A stretch of DNA of 64,000 nt from Chelatococcus asaccharovorans (GTDB lineage: Bacteria > Pseudomonadota > Alphaproteobacteria > Rhizobiales > Beijerinckiaceae), in assembly GCF_003201475.1 (NCBI RefSeq), contig NZ_QJJK01000012.1, forward strand, positions 62,001-126,000, written 5' to 3'. Made by a program: the position numbers and the translations under genes. Positions 34,992 to 43,386 of the stretch are shown here, piece by piece (the stretch's first letter is position 1; each line of letters starts with the position of its first letter). The notes beneath the pieces were generated by a model. It made no database searches. It was not told where the DNA came from and saw nothing but the letters and a program-made list of their open reading frames with translations.

Positions 34992-35969
34992 TCAAGCCTT
35001 CGATGCGCTGAAGCGCACGCGCGGATCAAGGACGGCATAGAGCGCATCCACGATCAGATTGACGGTGACGAAGATCAGGCAGGTCACCATGAGATAGGCG
35101 ACGATGACCGGCCGATCGATCCGGTTGATGGAGTCGATCAGGAGTTTGCCCATGCCGGGATAGGAGAACACCGTCTCGACGGCGACCGCAAAGGCGATCA
35201 TCGCGCCAAACTCCAGCCCCATCACGGTGATGACGGGGATGATGACGTTCTTGAGGAGATGCACGGTCACGATACGGCCGGGCGGCACGCCGCGCGCCCG
35301 CGCCGTGCGGATGTAGTCCTGCCGGTTGACGGTACGCGTGCCGGTTTCGCAGATGCGGATGATCAGCGAGGTCTTGTAGAGCGCGAGCGTAAAGGCTGGC
35401 AGGATCAGGTATTTCAGGCCCTCGAGGGACAATATCGAGAGCGGGATGCCGAAGACATCCACCGTCGGGCCGCGCCCTCCCGACGGCAACCATTTCAATT
35501 GCACCGCGAAAATGGAGATCAGCATCAGGCCGATCCAGAAATTCGGCAGCGAGAACCCCAGGATCGAGCCGGACATGATGGTCTTGCCGCTGAGGCCGCT
35601 GGGTTTCAGCCCGGCGATGATGCCGAGCGGAAGGCCGATGCCGAGCGCGATCACCATGGCGACGATGGCGAGTTCCAGCGTCACCGGCAGCCGCTCCAGG
35701 ATGACCGTGGTCGCCGGCTTGCCATAAACGAAGGAATTGCCGAGGTCTCCCCGCACCGCATTCCAGAGGAAACTCGCGTATTGCTCCAGAATAGGCCGAT
35801 CCAGCCCAAGACGCGCGATCGCCGCCGCGCGCTCGGCCTGGTCGGCATCCGGGCTGACCATGACATCGACGGGATTGCCGAGCGCGAAGACTGCGAAGAA
35901 GACCAGCGTCGCCGTGACGAAGAGGACGAGCAGCCCGCCAATCAGGCGGCGTGTCAAGAATACCAGCAT
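34992..35969 (-). CDS. Peptide/nickel-type ABC transporter permease, DppB type
   Basis: 325 residues. N-terminal LTRRLIGGLLVLFVTATLVFF, DppB motif ARLGLDRPILEQYASFLWNAV near residues 50-70 and C-terminal DALYAVLDPRVRFSA. Six predicted membrane helices. It lies 77 bases after the binding-protein gene and 3 bases before the DppC-type gene, and forms the channel with it. Confidence 0.92.
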   Translation of the reverse strand: MLVFLTRRLIGGLLVLFVTATLVFFAVFALGNPVDVMVSPDADQAERAAAIARLGLDRPILEQYASFLWNAVRGDLGNSFVYGKPATTVILERLPVTLELAIVAMVIALGIGLPLGIIAGLKPSGLSGKTIMSGSILGFSLPNFWIGLMLISIFAVQLKWLPSGGRGPTVDVFGIPLSILSLEGLKYLILPAFTLALYKTSLIIRICETGTRTVNRQDYIRTARARGVPPGRIVTVHLLKNVIIPVITVMGLEFGAMIAFAVAVETVFSYPGMGKLLIDSINRIDRPVIVAYLMVTCLIFVTVNLIVDALYAVLDPRVRFSASKA

Positions 35970-36046
35970 CGTCTTACAGCTCCCGTCTGCCGCTCATCGC
36001 CGCAAACTGTCTCGTCGATCGTCTCGTTGACCACTTGGCCAAGCCG

Positions 36047-37624
36047 TCACTTCGCCGGCGCGAACATGAGCGCGGATGTGCGCTCGTCCATACGCGGCGT
36101 GATGGTGATCCCGGGCTTGGCGGCCCAGGTATTGGCCTGGAAGTAAAGCGGCACGATCGCGACATCATCATGCACGATCTGGGTTGCCTCTTGAAGCAGC
36201 TTCGAACGCGCCGCGTCGTCGATCGTATTCAGCGCCTTGGCCGTGACGGCATCGAGGTTCGGGTTGCAGTAATTGCCCCAGTTCACGGGCCCCCAACCCT
36301 TTTCCTTGTTCGTGCAGGCGATCATCGCGCGGATCGGCGACGACGCCTCCGCGGTCTGCGCGCCCCAGCCCATCATGACGGAGGAAAACTCGCCCTTGTT
36401 GCCACGGGTGTTGATGACCGCAAAAGGCACGGCATCGACGGACGTCCGGATGCCGACGCGCGTCAGCATCTGCGCCAAGGCCTGCGCGACCTTGGCGTCA
36501 TTGATAAGCCTGTTGTTGGGCGAGGCGAGCACGAGCCGGAAGCCCTTGTCATAGCCGGCTTCGGCCAGGAGCTTTTTCGCCTGTTCGGGATCATAGGCAG
36601 GCTTGATGGCGGGAACATAGCCCTGCATCGTTTCGGTGACGATATTGTTCGTCGGGAATGCGAGGCCCTGCATCAGCCGGCTGGCGATCGCCTCGCGATC
36701 GATGGCGAGATTGACGGCCTTGCGCACCCGCAGGTCCTTGAAGGGGTTGGCCTTCAGCGGGCTGCCGTCCGCAGCCGTGACGCCCGGGGTCTCATCCCGT
36801 CCGCTATCGAGGAAGAGGAAGATGAGCCGGTGCGACATCTTCTCGGCGACAACGAGATTCTTGTTGTTCTTCACCGCTTCCAGATCGGGCGTCGGGATAT
36901 TCTCGATCACATCCACCTCCCCCGACAGAAGGGCGCTCAACCGGGCGCTGTCATTGGGCAGGAAACGGATCTCGACATTGTCCCAGGCGGGCTTGCCGCC
37001 CCAGTAAGTCTCGTTCGCCGTCATGATGACGCGGTCATCGGGCGTATAGGACTTGAACTTGTAGGGGCCCGAGCCGACCACGCCCTGACCGGTCAGGAAC
37101 TTGTCGGAGGTCAGGCCTTCCGTCGCCTTCTTGCTGACGATGAAGACATTGGTCAGGTCGGCCAAAAGCAGGGGGTAGGGCGCTGCGGTCTTCAACTGAA
37201 CCGTGCGGTCGTCGATGATCTTTTTCTCGACGATCGGGCGGGTATAGATGCCGAAGCTCGAGGGGCTGTTCGGAATGGTGGCCGGGCGATTGATGGACCA
37301 GACGACGTCTTCCGCCGTGACGGGCGAGCCGTCGCTGAATTTCGCCGGGCGCAGCTTGAACTCCCAGGTCGTGTCGTCGACGACCCGCCAGGATTCCGCG
37401 AGCGCCGGGATGATGCGGCTGTCGGGATCCATCTGGACCAGCGTATCGAACATGTTGCGCGACACGGCGATGTTCTGGCTGGCGTTATGGAACTGGGGAT
37501 CAAGGGTGGTCGCAGGCGCGCTGAAACCGATCTTCAGGTCCGCGGCCCAGCCTGCTGCCGGGAGCGAGGCAAGAACGGCAAAGGCCGCGGCCCGCAACGC
37601 TATGTTGACGCCCATCTTTTTCAT
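36047..37624 (-). CDS. Family 5 ABC transporter substrate-binding protein
   Basis: 525 residues with a Sec signal peptide (MKKMGVNIALRAAAFAVLA, cleavage after GWA near residue 27). Family features: TLDPQFHNASQNIAVSRNMFDTLV near 38, AESWRVVDDTTWEFKLRPAKFSDGSPVTAEDV near 76-107 and AKKLLAEAGYDKGFRL near 345. First gene of the operon binding protein - DppB - DppC - DadA-like oxidase. The AGCTTAAA motifs at 37684 and 37720 lie in its promoter region, shared with a divergent amidase. Confidence 0.92.
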   Translation of the reverse strand: MKKMGVNIALRAAAFAVLASLPAAGWAADLKIGFSAPATTLDPQFHNASQNIAVSRNMFDTLVQMDPDSRIIPALAESWRVVDDTTWEFKLRPAKFSDGSPVTAEDVVWSINRPATIPNSPSSFGIYTRPIVEKKIIDDRTVQLKTAAPYPLLLADLTNVFIVSKKATEGLTSDKFLTGQGVVGSGPYKFKSYTPDDRVIMTANETYWGGKPAWDNVEIRFLPNDSARLSALLSGEVDVIENIPTPDLEAVKNNKNLVVAEKMSHRLIFLFLDSGRDETPGVTAADGSPLKANPFKDLRVRKAVNLAIDREAIASRLMQGLAFPTNNIVTETMQGYVPAIKPAYDPEQAKKLLAEAGYDKGFRLVLASPNNRLINDAKVAQALAQMLTRVGIRTSVDAVPFAVINTRGNKGEFSSVMMGWGAQTAEASSPIRAMIACTNKEKGWGPVNWGNYCNPNLDAVTAKALNTIDDAARSKLLQEATQIVHDDVAIVPLYFQANTWAAKPGITITPRMDERTSALMFAPAK

Positions 37625-37715
37625 CAGATTTGCCCCTCGTGACTCGTGTGGTCATTTGATCAAGACCGCTTCGGAGTGCGGGGAGCTTAAACCGACATCG
37701 CGCGGAGGTAAACGC

Positions 37716-37730
37716 TTCAAGCTTAAAACT
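37716..37730. promoter_or_regulatory. Motif CTTRAAA, divergent SBP/amidase promoter
   Basis: TTCAAGCTTAAAACT, with a second AGCTTAAA at 37684-37691, in the 193-base divergent region. It resembles sites at 29945, 45101, 53437 and 55517. Proposed operator of a regulator not in this window. Confidence 0.35.
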
Positions 37731-37817
37731 CCCCTTGAAGTTATCACTCCGATGTCTAGCATTCGCGGGCATATGTGCGGCTCACGCAACCGCGGTCTTG
37801 GAAGACAGGAAAAGCCC

Positions 37818-39308
37818 ATGCAGCCTTGTGATCTTTCCGCGATTGAGGCCCGTCGCCTGATCGGCGCCGGCAAGCTTTCACCGGTCGAGCTCCTCGAGAG
37901 CTGTATCGCACGGATCGAGGCGGTCGATCATGCCGTCAACGCGGTTGTCACGCGCGATTTCGAGCGCGCCCGCGAACGCGCCCGGGAGGCCGAGGCCGCC
38001 GTCGCCAAGGGGGAGCCACTCGGGCCCCTGCATGGCCTGCCCATCGGCATCAAAGATACGTCCGAGACCGGCGGACTGCGCACGACCTTCGGCAGTCCGA
38101 TCTTCAAGGATCACGTGCCGGCAGCCGACGAGCGCTTCGTCGCCCTCATTCGCGCGGCCGGCGGGATCGTCGTCGGCAAGACGAATGTTCCCGAGTGGGC
38201 GGCCGGCGGCAACACCCGCAACCCTGTCTTCGGCGCCACGGGCAACCCCTTCGATCCCACGCGTTCGGCGGCCGGATCGTCCGGCGGTTCCGCCGTCGCG
38301 CTGGCCTGCGGCATGGTGCCCTTGGCCTCCGGCTCAGACACCGGCGGCTCGTTGCGCAATCCGGCCGCCTTCTGCGGTGTTGTCGGGTTCCGTCCGTCGC
38401 CTGGTCTCATCCCTAGCGAGAAGCGCGGCGCGGCCTGGCTCCAGGTGTCCACCAACGGGCCGATGGCCCGCACTGTCGGCGATGCGGCACTGCTGTTGTC
38501 CGTGATGATGGGCGAGGACAGCCGTGATCCGCTGTCGGCGGTCGTGCCCGGCGAGACCCTGCGCAAAGCGGCAGATTATGCCAGCCTGCCGGAGGTCGAT
38601 CTGTCGACCTTGCGCGTCGCGATCACGCCGGATTTCGGTTTCGCCCCGACGGAGCATCAGGTCGCTCAGACGCTGGCTGACAAGACCGGACTGTTCCGCT
38701 CGGTCTTTCGCGAGGCCGCCGATACGACGCCGGATTGCACGGGCGCAGACGACATCTTCGCGGTGCTGCGCGCGGTCGCCGCACTCGCCATGTTCGGTCC
38801 CCTCGCCGCCAAGCATCCCGACCAGCTCGGCCCCAATATCAGGGACAATATCGCCGAGGGCGACGGCTACAGCGCGCGTGACGTGGCTGAGGCGATGAAT
38901 GCCCAGACGGCGATGTACCGGCGCTGGCAGGCCTTCTACAAGGATTATGACATCATCCTCGCACCGAGCGTCACCATCAGCCCCCGGCCGTGGCGGGAGC
39001 TCTACCCGCGCGAGATCAACGGCCAGGCGACGCGCAGCTACTACCACTGGCTCGCTTGCGCCTATGCGGTCACCTTGCCCGGGCATCCCGCGGTTTCCCT
39101 GCCGGTCGGGCTCGATCGCAACGGTCTGCCGTTCGGCCTGCAGGTGATCGGGCCGCGCGGCGGTGACCGCTTGACCCTCGGTGTCGCGGCCGCGCTCGAG
39201 CGGCATCTTTCGGGCGACAGCCGCACCGCGCGCCCCCTTCCCGATATCGCGGCGCTCACGGCAAAGCCCGCGTTGTCAGAGGCCGAAGGGTTCTACGCCT
39301 TCGACTGA
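37818..39308 (+). CDS. Amidase (amidase-signature family)
   Basis: 496 residues from the ATG at 37818. Amidase-signature serine hydrolase with the Ser-cisSer-Lys triad: Lys79 in GLPIGIKDT, cis-Ser near 154 in AAGSSGGSA, nucleophile Ser178 in SDTGGSLRNPA. It hydrolyses amides to acid plus ammonia or amine. The GatA possibility is low because no gatB/gatC genes are adjacent. No signal peptide. It is divergent from the peptide-type ABC operon with the DadA-like oxidase, so the imported molecule may be an amide or amidated amino acid. Confidence 0.9.
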   Translation: MQPCDLSAIEARRLIGAGKLSPVELLESCIARIEAVDHAVNAVVTRDFERARERAREAEAAVAKGEPLGPLHGLPIGIKDTSETGGLRTTFGSPIFKDHVPAADERFVALIRAAGGIVVGKTNVPEWAAGGNTRNPVFGATGNPFDPTRSAAGSSGGSAVALACGMVPLASGSDTGGSLRNPAAFCGVVGFRPSPGLIPSEKRGAAWLQVSTNGPMARTVGDAALLLSVMMGEDSRDPLSAVVPGETLRKAADYASLPEVDLSTLRVAITPDFGFAPTEHQVAQTLADKTGLFRSVFREAADTTPDCTGADDIFAVLRAVAALAMFGPLAAKHPDQLGPNIRDNIAEGDGYSARDVAEAMNAQTAMYRRWQAFYKDYDIILAPSVTISPRPWRELYPREINGQATRSYYHWLACAYAVTLPGHPAVSLPVGLDRNGLPFGLQVIGPRGGDRLTLGVAAALERHLSGDSRTARPLPDIAALTAKPALSEAEGFYAFD

Positions 39309-39317
39309 AGCGCGAGA

Positions 39318-39361
39318 GCATTTTCGAGCGAAGTGGACACCGGTTCGCGTGAAGAAAATGC
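39318..39361. repeat. Short palindromic intergenic element
   Basis: GCATTTTC at 39318 and GAAAATGC at 39354 bracket CGAAGTGGACACCGGTTCGC. This arrangement resembles short palindromic elements I recall from many Hyphomicrobiales intergenic regions. It begins 9 bases after the amidase stop. Confidence 0.6.
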
Positions 39362-39378
39362 GTAGAATCAAAGACCTG

Positions 39379-39480
39379 GAGCAAATCCCACTGAGATGGA
39401 ATCGTCTGATGCCATCTCAGTGGGTGAATTTGCTCGTTAATTTTTGAGTGATGGCAAGTCCGCAGGCGGACTTGCCATAG
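39379..39480. repeat. Dispersed repeat, family C, copy 1
   Basis: From GAGCAAATCC through ATGGAATCGTCTGAT, AATTTGCTCG, AATTTTTGA to a hairpin ATGGCAAGTCCGC-AG-GCGGACTTGCCAT (39451-39478). The same blocks in order recur at 57707-57810. It contains two stem-loops able to serve as bidirectional terminators between the convergent amidase and ATPase genes. Confidence 0.75.
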
Positions 39481-39561
39481 AGCAAAATCCGACCGGAGTG
39501 AAACGAGGATCGATAAGATTATGCTTGAAATAAAGGAGGTTAGAACGCTGATCTGATGCAA

Positions 39562-41442
39562 TCAGATCGAAGCGCGCTCTAAACCCTCGGCGTTGTCCGG
39601 CTCCACGGCAACGGGGGCCGGCCATGGCGTGTCGAGATCGTCGGGGGGAACCGCGGCGATCAGCTGGCGGGTATAGGGATGCTGCGGATCGCCGAACACG
39701 CGGTCGACCTCGCCTTCCTCGACCACCACGCCGTGGTGCATGATGACGACGCGCGAGCAGAGATAGCGCACAACGGCCAGATCGTGGGAGATCAGGACGA
39801 GGCTCAGGTCGCGGGCCGCACGCAGGTCGAGCAGCAGGTTGAGGATCTGCGCCTGCACGGAGACGTCGAGGCCCGACACGATCTCATCGGCAATCAGGAG
39901 GTGAGGCGTGACGCACAGCGCCCGCGCGATATTCACGCGCTGCTTCTGACCGCCGGAGAGTTGGGCGGGATAACGCTCCAGCAATTCGCCGGAGAGCTTG
40001 GTCTCGGCGAGGAGCGACCGCGCGCGTTCGAGACGCTCCGCGCGCGACGCGCCCGTCGGCTCCATTGCCTGGGTGACGATATGGTCGATCGACCGGCGCG
40101 GGTTGAGCGCGGATTGCGGATCCTGAAAGACCATCTGCAGGGTTTCAAGGCGCAGGGCCCGCGCCTTGCTGTCGGCGCGCGTGACGTCCTCGCCCGCGAC
40201 CAGGATGCGCCCGTCGGTCGGCGTTTCAAGGCCGGCGATGAGCCGCGCGAGCGTGCTCTTGCCCGAGCCGGATTCACCCACGATGCCGATGAATTCACCG
40301 CGCTGAACCGTCAGCCCGACATTCTTCACCGCATCCGTCCCGGGCTTGCGCCGGCCGAGCCAGTCCGCCTTGCCGGGATAATGCTTGGAGAGCCCCTCCA
40401 GCACGAGGACGGGCTCGCTCCCTTTGTCCGCCGCGGGCGGCACGAGGATGGGCTCGGCCTCGACCAACGCGGCCGCCCTTTCGCCGCAAGCGTCGCTGCA
40501 ACGCACGAAATGGGCCGGCGCGATCTCGCGCAAGGTGGGTATCGCCGCCGCACAGGCGGGATCGGCCACAGGGCAGCGCGTCGCGAAACGGCAACCCGGC
40601 AGGCGCGCGAAGGCCTCCACCGTCGGCATCTGGTCCGGCAGGGTGCGCAGGCGGTGGCGCGGGCCGCTGAGCACCGGATTGGCCGCCTTCAACACGCGGG
40701 TATAGGGATGGCGCGGTGCCTCGAGAACCTCGCCGGCCGGGCCTTCCTCGATCACCTCGCCCGCATAGAGCACGGCGATCCGGTTGCAGACGCGCGCCGC
40801 CAGCCGGAGGTCATGGGTGATGAAGACCATCGCCGTGCCCTGTTCCCGCTGCAGCCGGCGCATAATCTGCACGACGGTCGCCTGGGTCGAGACATCAAGC
40901 GCCGTCGTCGGCTCGTCCGCGATGACGAGGGCGGGTTTCGCGGCGAAGGCCATGGCGATGAGCACGCGCTGGCACATGCCGCCCGAGAGCTGGAAGGGAT
41001 AGCGCTGCAGCAGGTCTTCCGGATTGCGCAGGCGGACATCGGCGAGGGCCTGCACGATATGCTCGCGGAAGGCCGATCGCGGCAGGCCGCCGATGCGGGC
41101 CAGGTGCTCGGAAAACTGCTGGCCGATGGTCAGCACCGGATTGAGCGAGGTCAACGGCTCCTGCGGAATGAAGGCGATCTCGCGGCCAAGCAACTGACGG
41201 CGCGCCTCGCCCGTGATCCGCGTGAGATCAGCGCCGCCGAAGTCGAGCGAGCCTTCCGAAACGTGGAACCCTCCCGGCAGGTTGGCCGCGATCACCCGGC
41301 CGAGCATGCTCTTGCCGGCCCCGGATTCGCCGACGAGCCCGATGATCTCCCCCCGCGCCACGGCAAAGCTGATATCCCGGAGGACGGCGATGCCGCCGGC
41401 CGAGGAGACCGTCAGGTTCTTCGCTCGCAACACATCCGCCAT
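39562..41442 (-). CDS. Fused two-domain peptide-type ABC transporter ATPase (DppD-DppF type)
   Basis: 626 residues made of two ATP-binding domains. Domain 1: Walker A GESGAGKSM near residue 38, signature LSGGMCQR near 153, Walker B VIADEPTTALD near 170, then the oligopeptide-ATPase Cys motif RFATRCPVADPAC near 285. Domain 2: Walker A GESGSGKST near 390, signature LSGGQKQR near 494, and Walker B LLIADEIVSGLD, where Ile replaces the usual Pro after the catalytic Glu. Such fusions replace separate DppD and DppF. It starts 4 bases after the DppC-type gene and may also energise the two ATPase-less peptide importers here. Its last codons lie inside a repeat-derived inverted repeat (39550-39568). 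Confidence 0.93.
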   Translation of the reverse strand: MADVLRAKNLTVSSAGGIAVLRDISFAVARGEIIGLVGESGAGKSMLGRVIAANLPGGFHVSEGSLDFGGADLTRITGEARRQLLGREIAFIPQEPLTSLNPVLTIGQQFSEHLARIGGLPRSAFREHIVQALADVRLRNPEDLLQRYPFQLSGGMCQRVLIAMAFAAKPALVIADEPTTALDVSTQATVVQIMRRLQREQGTAMVFITHDLRLAARVCNRIAVLYAGEVIEEGPAGEVLEAPRHPYTRVLKAANPVLSGPRHRLRTLPDQMPTVEAFARLPGCRFATRCPVADPACAAAIPTLREIAPAHFVRCSDACGERAAALVEAEPILVPPAADKGSEPVLVLEGLSKHYPGKADWLGRRKPGTDAVKNVGLTVQRGEFIGIVGESGSGKSTLARLIAGLETPTDGRILVAGEDVTRADSKARALRLETLQMVFQDPQSALNPRRSIDHIVTQAMEPTGASRAERLERARSLLAETKLSGELLERYPAQLSGGQKQRVNIARALCVTPHLLIADEIVSGLDVSVQAQILNLLLDLRAARDLSLVLISHDLAVVRYLCSRVVIMHHGVVVEEGEVDRVFGDPQHPYTRQLIAAVPPDDLDTPWPAPVAVEPDNAEGLERASI

Positions 41443-41446
41443 GACG

Positions 41447-42322
41447 TCAGGCCCTCCCGCGGCTGGTGACGAGGCGCGGATCGAGCGCCCGCCGCAGGCC
41501 GTCGCCCAGAAGGTTGAACGACAGGATGGTCAGGAAGATCGCGAGCACGGGAACGACGACGCCAAAGGGCGCCTGATTCATGGTGGAACGCGCATCGGCG
41601 AGCATGACGCCCCAGGCCGGCACATCGGGCTCGACGGAGAGGCCGACGAAGGACATGATGGCCTCGACCACGACCGCGATGCCCGCCTCCAGGCTCAGCA
41701 TGGTCAGGACCAGCGGGGCAACCGCCGGCAGGACCTCACGCAGGAGGGTTCGGACGTGGGAGAAGCCGACGAGGCGCGCAGCCGCGACATAGTCCTTGCG
41801 GGCCACCACCATCACATCCGAGCGGATGACGCGGCAGAAGCGGGTCCAGTCGATCAGCACGATGGCGAGCACGACCTTGTTGACCCCCGCCCCCAGCGCA
41901 AGCAGGAGCAACAGCGTGAGAATGACCGGGGGGAAGGCCATCCAGATCTCGACGATCCGGCTGATCAGCCAGTCCACCGGCCCGCGAAAATAGCCCGCGA
42001 GCAGGGCCAGCACCGTGCCGAGCAGCATGGCGCCGAGCGACGACAGCGCGGCCACGTAGAGCGCCACCCGCCCGCCATAGAGCAGGCGCGACAGAATGCA
42101 GCGCCCGAGCCCGTCGGTGCCCAGCGGATAAGACGGGTCTCCACCGGCCTGCCACATGGGGGGCAGCAGCGTGTTGATGAGGTCCTGCTCCTGCGGGTCA
42201 TGGGGCGCGAAGATCGGGGCGCCCAGGGACGCGATGACGATCAGGATGAGAATGATGCCACCCACGAGGATGCGCGGGCTGTGAAGGCAACGCTCGAGCG
42301 CCTGGCGGCCATGCGGTGTCAT
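41447..42322 (-). CDS. Peptide/nickel-type ABC transporter permease, DppC type
   Basis: 291 residues from the ATG at 42322, which overlaps the stop of the upstream DppB-type gene (42319) by 4 bases. N-terminal helix ILVGGIILILIVIASLGAPIFAP, signature YPLGTDGLGRCILSRLLYGG near residue 68 and EAA loop YVAAARLVGFSHVRTLLREVLPA near 178. Inner-membrane channel subunit of the 39562-44961 importer. Confidence 0.92.
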   Translation of the reverse strand: MTPHGRQALERCLHSPRILVGGIILILIVIASLGAPIFAPHDPQEQDLINTLLPPMWQAGGDPSYPLGTDGLGRCILSRLLYGGRVALYVAALSSLGAMLLGTVLALLAGYFRGPVDWLISRIVEIWMAFPPVILTLLLLLALGAGVNKVVLAIVLIDWTRFCRVIRSDVMVVARKDYVAAARLVGFSHVRTLLREVLPAVAPLVLTMLSLEAGIAVVVEAIMSFVGLSVEPDVPAWGVMLADARSTMNQAPFGVVVPVLAIFLTILSFNLLGDGLRRALDPRLVTSRGRA

Positions 42323-43338
42323 GCCATCCTCAGCTTTGGATTGGCCGCGAGATAGATGACGTCGACGATCGCGTTGATGGCGAGCACCAGCACACAATAG
42401 ACAAGCCCGACGACCTGGACGACCGGCAGGTCGTGGTTGCGCACGGCATCAACCATCAGGTTGCCGAGCCCGGGATAGGCGAAGATCATCTCGACCAGCA
42501 CGGTTCCCCCGAACATGAACCCGCCCTGGACGCCGATGAGGCTGATGGTCGGCAAGGCTGCATTCTTCAGGGCATGATGCAGGATGATCTGCCGCTCCGA
42601 GATACCTCGCAGCCGCGCCTGGGTGATGTAGTCCTCCATGATCGTCTCGATGAGCGATGAGCGCAGCACCCGCATGATGAGCGGCGCGAGGCCGATCGAC
42701 AGCGCGATCACCGGAAGGACCATATGGGTGAGCGCGCTGCCCAGCACATCCGGCCGCCCGGTCATGATGCTGTCGAGGAGGAGGAAGCCCGTAACGGAGG
42801 GGGGAAGCGACACCGACGGGTCGAGGCGTCCGATGAAGGGGAGCAGGGGAACAGCCACGCCCAGGAAGAGGATGAGCAGGATCGCCCAGAGGAATTCCGG
42901 AACCGCCATGATGGCGGTCGTGCCGAGGTCGAGGACCTGTTCGCCGATCGTGCCACGCCAGGCGAACATCAGCATGCCACCGCCGATGCCAAGCAATGTG
43001 CCGACGATGAGGCTGAACACCACCAGCTCGACCGTGGCCGGCAGGGCCGTCGCGACGAGATCGATCACCGGCCGGCGGAAGAAGACCGAGGTGCCGAAGT
43101 CTCCCCGCAGAAGCGACGATATCCAGATCCAGTATTGCTCGGGAATACTGCGATCAAGCCCCAGCGCCTGTTTCATCGCCTCATAGTCAGCCTGCGACGA
43201 TCCCGGCGGCAACGACATCGCCACGGGGTCCGCAGGCACCAGCCGCAGGAGGATAAAAATCAGCGCAGATACGCAGATCAGTATGGGAATCGCCAGTATA
43301 ATGCGACGCAACAAGAGTTCGAGGGCGATGCGGCCCAT
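42319..43338 (-). CDS. Peptide/nickel-type ABC transporter permease, DppB type
   Basis: 339 residues. N-terminal LLLRRIILAIPILICVSALIFILLRLVPADPVAM, then KQALGLDRSIPEQYWIWISSLLRGDFGTS near residues 54-82, and C-terminal DVIYLAANPKLRMA. About six membrane helices; it is slightly longer than other DppB proteins here owing to an extra segment around PSVSLPPSVTGFLLLDS. It lies 48 bases after the binding-protein gene. Confidence 0.92.
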   Translation of the reverse strand: MGRIALELLLRRIILAIPILICVSALIFILLRLVPADPVAMSLPPGSSQADYEAMKQALGLDRSIPEQYWIWISSLLRGDFGTSVFFRRPVIDLVATALPATVELVVFSLIVGTLLGIGGGMLMFAWRGTIGEQVLDLGTTAIMAVPEFLWAILLILFLGVAVPLLPFIGRLDPSVSLPPSVTGFLLLDSIMTGRPDVLGSALTHMVLPVIALSIGLAPLIMRVLRSSLIETIMEDYITQARLRGISERQIILHHALKNAALPTISLIGVQGGFMFGGTVLVEMIFAYPGLGNLMVDAVRNHDLPVVQVVGLVYCVLVLAINAIVDVIYLAANPKLRMA

Positions 43339-43386
43339 GAATTCGGCACCTCGATCAAAGAAAGGGCATCGCCCGCGGGTTTAAGG

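Noticed and set aside
39451-39478. A 13-base hairpin considered as a dedicated terminator of the amidase or ATPase gene
   Set aside because: It belongs to repeat family C, lacks a T-run, and has a degenerate counterpart at 57782, so it is listed as part of the repeat although it may still stop transcription.
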